Assembly: GCF_048007035.1 (NCBI RefSeq)
Contig: NZ_CP180355.1
Coordinates: 5,580,001-5,644,000, forward strand
From: Imperialibacter sp963977595
GTDB lineage: Bacteria; Bacteroidota; Bacteroidia; Cytophagales; Cyclobacteriaceae
Direction: 5' to 3'
Length of the DNA stretch: 64,000 bases
Notes under the pieces: model-generated
Database searches by the model: none
Told to the model about the DNA's origin: nothing
What the model saw: the letters and a program-made list of their open reading frames with translations, nothing else
Program-made: the position numbers and the translations under genes
In this document: positions 52,001-61,000 of the stretch, piece after piece
Numbering within the stretch: position 1 is the first letter of the stretch
How the letters are laid out: each line of letters begins with the position of its first letter

Positions 52001-55000
52001 TAAGCCTTACCCAGTAAGTACCAGCCATGAGACCACTGATCAGCGAAGTGTGCGGGTTAGATGCCAGGTCGTTGGTAATAGTTACATCTGAGCTGTTAGA
52101 CAAAGTAGCTCCGTTAGCAATAGGTTCGGAAACATCGCCTGTCACGCCGAGGAACCAGTTGAAAGTATAGCTACCATCCATGTCCACACCAGCTCCGGCA
52201 GTAATAGTAGCTGTCAATGAACCAGTAGGAGTGATGGCACCAGCCCCACCGAAGTCAGGGTTACAGACTGTGTTCTGACTAGTTTCAGCAATAGTGATGG
52301 CAGGGTTCACTGCGTCATCAGCGATTGTTACCTGTAGTAAGTTAGAAGAACAACCAGTAGCCGTAGCAGTATTGTTTTGGGCTTCTACGAAGTATACACC
52401 AGGAGAAAGATTAGCTGCGGTAGTACCAGCGAAAGCTCCTAAGATTTCAGTAGAGGCATCGCTTTGATACAAGTGGAAGGTGTAGTTGCCTGTTCCATCA
52501 GAAGCACCATTTAGCAATACGTCAGTCACCACAATCTGGCCATTGTCAGGCGAACAGTCACTTGCATTGGAAGGTGTGATGATAGCGTTGGTCAGAGCGA
52601 TATTATCTGGTGTATCAAGTACTTCAACGATCACCTGATCAGAGCATCCCCGTCCAAATCCATTGTTACCTGCGTTGTCGATAGTTGTTACGACTATGGT
52701 GTAGAAGCCAGGCTTCAGGTTGGCAGCGCTGTTAAGACCTGCACCAGTTTGGAAGTTGGCTCCAAGAATGCCAGAACCTTCGTACCACTGGAAGTTGTAG
52801 TTAGCCGCCGCTCTAGGTGTACCAGGGCTTGCCGGGTCATCGATAGTCAGGGTGATTGTACCATTTCCATTGACAGTAAAGTCACAGAAAGTGTTTGGTG
52901 CTACCACACTGGCAATGTCCGGCTCGATAGTATCGGCGATGATAGTTACTTCAGTGTAGTCAGATTCACAACCGGTGGTTTTGTTAGTTGCCTTTACATG
53001 GTATGTGCCGGGAGCCAGTGAACCAAGTTCTCTGAAGGCTCCGTTGACCACACCATTGCCCAAAGAGGCGAAGGTGTTGTCGAAGAATTCGATACCGTAG
53101 TTAGCATCAACGGCAGCGTCATCAGCACCATCGACAGTAACCGCTTCTACTCTGATCAAACCAGTGTCATTGCTTGAGCAATCCACATCGGGCTGCACTA
53201 CTACGTTGGCCGATAGTACTTCGATAGTTTCGAAGTCGGAAGTGAGTGTAAACTCGGCGGTAGCAGTACAGTTGTTGTTAGGGTTGTTGGTATCTGTAAG
53301 CCTTACCCAGTAAGTACCAGCCATGAGACCACTGATCAGCGAAGTGTGCGGGTTAGATGCCAAGTCGTTGGTAATAGTTACATCTGAGCTGTTAGACAAA
53401 GTAGCTCCGTTAGCAATAGGTTCGGAAACATCGCCTGTCACGCCGAGGAACCAGTTGAAAGTATAGCTACCATCCATGTCCACACCAGCTCCGGCAGTAA
53501 TAGTAGCTGTCAATGAACCAGTAGGCGTGATGGCACCAGCCCCACCGAAGTCAGGGTTACAGACTGTGTTCTGACTAGTTTCAGCAATAGTGATGGCAGG
53601 GTTCACTGCGTCATCAGCGATTGTTACCTGTAGTAAGTTAGAGGAACAACCAGTAGCCGTAGCAGTATTGTTTTGGGCTTCTACGAAGTATACACCAGGA
53701 GAAAGATTAGCTGCCGTAGCGCCAGCGAAAGCTCCTAAGATTTCAGTAGAGGCATCGCTTTGATACAAGTGGAAGGTGTAGTTGCCTGTTCCATCAGAAG
53801 CACCATTTAGCAATACGTCAGTCACCACAATCTGGCCATTGTCAGGCGAACAGTCACTTGCATTGGAAGGTGTGATGATAGCGTTGGTCAGAGCGATGTT
53901 ATCTGGGGTATCAAGCACTTCAACGATCACCTGATCAGAGCATCCCCGTCCAAATCCATTGTTACCTGCGTTGTCAATAGTTGTTACGACTATGGTGTAG
54001 AAGCCAGGCTTCAGGTTGGCAGCGCTGTTAAGACCTGCACCAGTTTGGAAGTTGGCTCCAAGAATGCCAGAACCTTCGTACCACTGGAAGTTGTAGTTAG
54101 CCGCCGCTCTAGGTGTACCAGGGCTTGCCGGGTCATCGATAGTCAGGGTGATTGTACCATTTCCATTGACAGAAAAGTCACAGAAAGTGTTTGGTGCTAC
54201 CACACTGGCAATGTCCGGCTCGATAGTATCGGCGATGATAGTTACTTCAGTGTAGTCAGATTCACAACCGGTGGTTTTGTTAGTTGCCTTTACATGGTAT
54301 GTGCCGGGAGCCAGTGAACCAAGTTCTCTGAAGGCTCCGTTGACCACACCATTGCCCAAAGAGGCGAAGGTGTTGTCGAAGAATTCGATACCGTAGTTAG
54401 CATCAACGGCAGCGTCATCAGCACCATCGACAGTAACCGCCTCTACTCTGATCAAACCAGTGTCATTGTTTGAGCAATCCACATCGGGCTGCACTACTAC
54501 GTTGGCCGATAGTACTTCGATGGTTTCGAAGTCGGAAGTGAGTGTAAACTCGGCGGTAGCAGTACAGTTGTTGTTAGGGTTGTTGGTATCTGTAAGCCTT
54601 ACCCAGTAAGTACCTGCCATGAGACCACTGATCAGCGAAGTGTGCGGGTTAGATGCCAGGTCGTTGGTAATAGTTACATCTGAGCTGTTAGATAAAGTAG
54701 CTCCGTTAGCAATAGGCTCTGTAACATCGCCTGTCACGCCGAGGAACCAGTTGAAAGTATAGCTACCATCCATGTCCACACCAGCTCCGGCAGTAATAGT
54801 AGCTGTCAATGAACCAGTAGGAGTGATGGCACCAGCCCCACCGAAGTCAGGGTTACAGACTGTGTTCTGATTTGTTTCAGCAATAGTGATGGCAGGGTTC
54901 ACTGCGTCATCAGCGATTGTAACCTGTAGTAAGTTAGAGGAACAACCAGTAGCTGGAACTGTATTGTTTTGTGCTTCCACGAAGTACACACCAGGAGAAA

Positions 55001-58000
55001 GGTTGGCTGCGGTAGTACCAGCGAAAGCTCCTAAGATTTCAGTAGAGGCATCGCTTTGATACAAGTGGAAGGTGTAGTTGCCGAGGGCGTCACTAGATGT
55101 GTTGCGTAGTACATCCGTCACCACAATCTGCCCATTGTCAGGTGAACAGTCACTTGCATTATTGGCAGCGACAATAGCTGTTGTAAGTTCAATTACGTCT
55201 GGGTTATCAAGCACTTCAACAATCACCTGATCAAAACAGCCTCGACCAAGGCCATCGTTGGCAGCCGCGTCATTCGCAGTGACAACCACAGTGTAGAAAC
55301 CAGGAGCTAGTCCAGTTCGTTCGTCAAAGCCAAAACCAAGACCAGCAACACCCACTCCTGACTGGTCAGGGAGCCCAGCACTACCAGATTGCTGGTCGTA
55401 CCAATCGAAGGTGTAGTTGGCGGGATCGTAGTATCCACCAAGAGGGTTTTGAATTCGAATCGTAATTGCCCCATTTCCAACTGTACCACCGCTGGTATCG
55501 CAGAATCTGTTGGCACTGTTCGTCGTCACCTCGATGATGGGTTCAGCAGGTGTGAACAAAACGGTAACCTCAGCGTAGTCTGATACGCAACCTGTCGTTT
55601 TATTCGTAGCAGTCACATAGTAGGTGCCTTCGGCCAACGAGCCGAGCTCCCTGAATGCGCCATTCACACTACCATTTCCGAGTGAGCCAAAAGCATCGTC
55701 AAAGAATTCTATAATGTAATTAGCATCCACAGCCGCATCATCAGCTGCATTCACAGTCACAGCCTCTACCCGGATTAAGCCTGTGTCATTGTTGTCGCAG
55801 TCCACATCGGGCTCCACGACTACATTGGATGTCAGCACCTCTATGGTAGAAAAATTATCTACAACAGTAAAGGCAACGCTTGCACTACAACCTAAACCAG
55901 GGGTTGCATTGTCCTGAATACTTACCCAGTAGTTGCCGGAGACGATACCGGAAATTGTCAACTCACCAGCACCATTAATTGCGGAAACTGTTACGTCTGA
56001 GCCGTCAGGGTAGGCAACGCCATTATTCCTTTCAACGGCCGCAGGTGTTGTTGTGCCAAGGGGGGCCTTGTACCACTGTATGTTATAAGCGCCAGCATCG
56101 TAATTGCCTATCGTTACCGTAATGGAGCCTGTTGGGGTAGTCGGGCCAATGGCAGGGTTACACACGATGTTAGCTGTGGATCCTGTTACCGAAAGGGTGG
56201 GAGTAACTTTCTGATTGAGAATTGTGATCTGTTTTGGCGCAGATTGGCATTTAGTCACAACATCTTCTACTATTAAGTAATAGGTGCCATTGTCTCTGCT
56301 AGAAATTGGGCCTGCACTTGACGCTGTGCCAAAAGTACCAATAGAGGTCACTCCGTCAGATTGTAACAATATAAAATCGTAGTTGGCGTCGATGTTGGCA
56401 GGTGTGGCCTCTACGCTAGTTGCTGCCGTAATACCGTCTTGTACCGTGATGCCAGACACTTCAATAACTCCATTTGAGCCTGTAGCACAATCTGCATCGT
56501 GAGTAAGATTGACTGTGAACGAAATGATCTGGTCGACCTGCTGAGGTACGTTGAATACTGCAATGCTTTCGCACTGATCATCTGGTGCAGTATTCTTTTT
56601 CGCAACAAGCTTGTAATCACCACCACTCGCTCCCGTAATTCTCGTTCCAGCAGCGTCAGTCACCAGGGTGCCGTCGGTACCAGGAACAAATAAAGTTGAA
56701 CTTGCAATGCCACCAACAAACCACTGAATGTCGTAATCAGTGTTGGCATTCGCTAAAGTTACGTCAACTGAACCTGTTCGGCCTGTGTTACAGCCTGTAT
56801 TTGGATTGATGACAAAGCCACTTAGGTCAGGGTCTGTGGCAACATTGTCGATTGTTACTGCAAATGGATCATACTCGCATTGCAGCACAGCGTCGAATAC
56901 TACAACAATGTAATCGTCAGCCACAAGGCCAGAGAACACATTGTCTACGTTGTTAGCCTTGGTTTCAAGTATGTTGCCGCTGTCATCATACAGGCGCAGT
57001 CTCCAGTCAGCGAGCGCCGTATTCCATAGCTGGGACGCAGCTCCATTGAGAGAAAATTCGTTAATGGTGATGCTACCGTTGTTGAGTGGATCACAGTTAA
57101 GAATATCAACTTGAGTATGGTCAGTGATTTCGACTGTAGTAGGGCTGTCATTGACAAAGAAAACAAAGTCGGCCGAGCAGCCCAGCTCGTTGGTTCCTGC
57201 CTGCTTGGTTACTCGCAATGAGTAGGTTCCGCTTGCCAAATCGAATGCCTCATTGCCCGCTGCCGTAACATTTGCTGCATTTAGTGCAGGGTCAGTATCC
57301 GGGTCAGCTCCTGAGAACCATTGATAAGTATAGTCACCATTTTGCGGCCCTGCAGCAGATACATTGTCGGTAGTCGCACCACGGTGAAGTTGTAGCACCG
57401 TTAAGCTACCATTAGGGTTGCCAGAGCAATCGGAGTTATCTACGATCGTTAGGTCGGTCACATCGGAAGGATCTAGATCTATCGTTTCTGTGTCGTCGGT
57501 AATATCAAATGTAACCGGAGGAGAGTAACAGAAGCTAACACCAATTTCAGCAGCTACTACTGCATATTGGCCTTCAACCAACCCTTGGAAAGTGTAGACA
57601 TTTGTTGTGTTTCCAGAATCGTTCGTGCCAAAATTAGCTGCGTTTCCTTGTTCCTGAATCGTTTCGCCATCCACGAAAATTCCTGTTGGCACGGCCGTAA
57701 AAGTCATTGTGGTTGCATTGACGGTAGCGATGGTAGCCGTAGCTAAACTTGTTTGTCCTTCAATAACCATTCCCGCCGAAAATGCTCCGCCACCAAGTGT
57801 GTAGTCAATTTGGTAAGTCTCACCTGCCACTGTTCCTGCTACCGACTGTACAATAGCTGGCCTGGGGTTTGAAAGGTCGCCTGTCTCCCATGTACCTGGA
57901 TCTCCATCACCTGTTTCCATATCAGGTTGTGGACTTACCGAGGTAGTTGGGTAAAGGAATAACATGAAATCATCATGCGTATTACCGTTTCCAAAAGGCA

Positions 58001-61000
58001 CTCGTAGAGTGACGTCTACTTCACCAGTATTACCACCTGTTCCACCTGCGCCCGTTCCGTCAGCGTAAGGTTGGCAATTGAGAGCCTGTGTCGTTATCAA
58101 CGGATCAACATCAACTCTTTGTACCTGTGAGTAGAATAATATATACACTTTTCTTTCCGCACAGCTTGAAGCCAGATTGGTTGCAACAACCGTGTAGGTA
58201 TCATTCACTAATCCGCTCACTACATAATCTGTAGGGTCTCCATCGTCTATTGTATTGCCGTTTACATAGGAAGCATTGTCGTTGTCGGACACTGTTCCTG
58301 TTTCTATTTCCGTTGTACTGGAAGCAATCAAGATTGGCGATGCTGAAAGGTCGCTTTCACCTTTATACACTTCGAAAGTAAAATTAGGAGCCGAAGCATT
58401 AGTTGCTTCAATTCGCAAAACACCTGTGGGTCCGTCGCAATCCCCTGGTTGAGTGGCAAATATGTTTATTGTGATCTGCGCCGCCGGGTCCACGACAACT
58501 GTCTGATCTGCAAAACCAGTCAAACAGCCTGTTGCTTTGTCCTGCATTCTTAGGAAATACTTGCCGTCTGGCAGCCCAGTCACTACATTGTTATTGACAG
58601 TTACCGAGCCAGAATTGTCACCAGTAGCCACTGGTGTTGTCTTATCGTCGTAGTACCAGAACCAGTTGTAATCGGTCACTGCCCCAACAGCCAGGTTTGC
58701 CATTAGCGACCCGTTGATTGGATTACATGTTGTTACGTCGGTCGCTGTAATTCCTGAAATAACAGTGCTGATATCAGGGTTGCCAGATGGGCTGCCTGTG
58801 ATTGTGAATTCCCTCTGCGATGTACATCCAGATGCCGTTTTTGTGACAACGACAGAATAAACACCTGGCCCCATGCTTGTGAGTGCATTGTTAGTGGATG
58901 CGAGAGGTGTGGCAGCGCCGATGCCGGTTAAAGGTGCGTTGTACCAAACATAGGTATAGCCCACCATTGGTGTTCCCGTGCCATCAGGGGTGACGGTAAT
59001 TGACCCATTAGGGAAGTTGGTTTGATCACAACTTAGAGAGTTCACCACTGAAGCGTTTGCGCCAGCAATGTTTGGTCTGTCGAGAGTTTGTCCAATAGTG
59101 AAAGAAGTCAAAGCCGATGAACAACCTGTCAGATCATTAACGACTTGCACTTTGTAATTCCCACCTACAAACTGCGAGTAAACAGGAACCGTAACATCTG
59201 TTTGAGTGATTAGAGTCGTACCATCGCTCTGATACCAGTTGAAAGTGTAATCTGAAAGCGTTGTCGGATCAGTGACGGCCCCATTTATCAAGATATTGTC
59301 CACTGTAGCCGAACCATTAGGCGTCACGCAATGCGTATTGGCAGAGATTGGCGTGATTTGAACCAGTGGAATGGACAAAGTTTGTAATGTGTTGGGTAGT
59401 GTAAACTCCTCTTTGTACACGCAGCCCAGATTAGTTGCGGCATTGTCAGTAATTTCAACCCAATAGGTTCCGCCAAGCAAGGTATTGATAGTGCTTGTTG
59501 TTGTGGCAGCTACCGGACCTCCAACCGGAGTACCTGTGTTGTTAAGTGCCCCCTGATACCACTGATAGGTGTAGTTTCCAGTGATTTCTGCACCACCCGT
59601 TAACGTAACAGTAATAGAACCGTTGCCAGTCGCTGTACAGCTTGTGTTGTCTACTTTGGTGAAGGTGATAGTTGGGTCGGTTGTTCCATCAGGCACATCG
59701 ACCTGCAGGGTAACTGATTCACAGTCGAAAGAGTTAGCCGCTGACACAAAATAGGTCCCGGCTGCCAGTGAATTCGCTATAGGGAAAGTTGTTGCTGTTC
59801 CCTGAGTAATGCCGCCGACGATTTCTACAAGTGCCGCATTGTACAATTTGAATGTATAGTCATCAATTGCTGCAAAGGTGTTCAGCACGGTCGTGCCGCT
59901 GGCGTCTACAATCGTGAGTTCATCGATCTCGATAGAGCCATTTACAGGCGAACATTGTGTGGATGAAACAATATTGACACCGGTTAGCGTGATATCATCC
60001 TGATCATCAATAATCACAGCGGCCTTATCGACCGAGCAAGTATTAGAAGGTACTTGTGTGTCAGTAATTCTTACCCAGTAGTTACCGGCAGCGAGTCCTG
60101 AGACAGTTTGAGGTGTTCCAGCGTTGATAACGATAACAGAGCCGTTAGTCGTACCACCATTTACCAGAGGTGTGGTGGTGTTTCCAACAGCCCCGAAGAA
60201 CCACTGGTAAGTATAAGTACCACCGTCGCTATTTGTCAGGTTAGCCGTAGCAGCCCCCATTGGCGTGGCCGGGTCGCAAGAGACGTTATTGGTGATGGCT
60301 ACAGTAGCGGTAGGTGCCACGGCCACATTAGCGATAGTGAAAGGCAGTGAACCGGACGCACACTTGGTAACAGTGTTGGTTACAGTTACTGAGTAGTTGC
60401 CAGGTGCAAGGGCAGTCTTAGTAGGGTTGTTGCTGGCCGCCTGAATTGAAGTTCCGGCATTATTGAAGAACTGGAATTCGAAGTTGGCGAAAGCAGCGTC
60501 AGCATTGGTGATGACAGTCCCACCGTAGTTGACAGCGGTTACCTGGTAAGAGCCGTTGTTAAGTCCCACACAGTTAGAGGCACCAGTGTTGACAGCAGTT
60601 TGAACAGTGATAGCAGGGAAGCTAGAGCCAACCACAAATGTAGTGGCGGTGAAACAGCCGTCACCGTTAGACTGAGTATCAGTTACTTTAACAGTATAGG
60701 TTCCGGCATATAGGCCGGCGATGGAGTTGGAAGTAGCCCCTGTTACGGTTCCACCGTTGTCTCCATTGGCAATAGCTGTACCAGTAGCAGCACTTCCGTT
60801 GTACCATTGATAGGTATAAGTACCCCCGTCATCAGGAGCAAGTGCTAGAGAGGCACTGCCATCAGGGCTGGCGCCACCAGCACAAATGGTAGCATTTAGC
60901 GGGGTTACAGTGAAGTTAGGAGGAGTAGTGTTGGTAGGCACTACTACTTGCAGGGCCGCTGATTTACAGTTAAGGCTGTTAGATACAACGACAAAATAAG

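Noticed and set aside
50157..54317. Four identical-looking ~90-aa plus-strand ORFs spaced 1296 bp apart
   Set aside because: They are antisense shadows of the repeated adhesin domains, repeated because the DNA is repeated.
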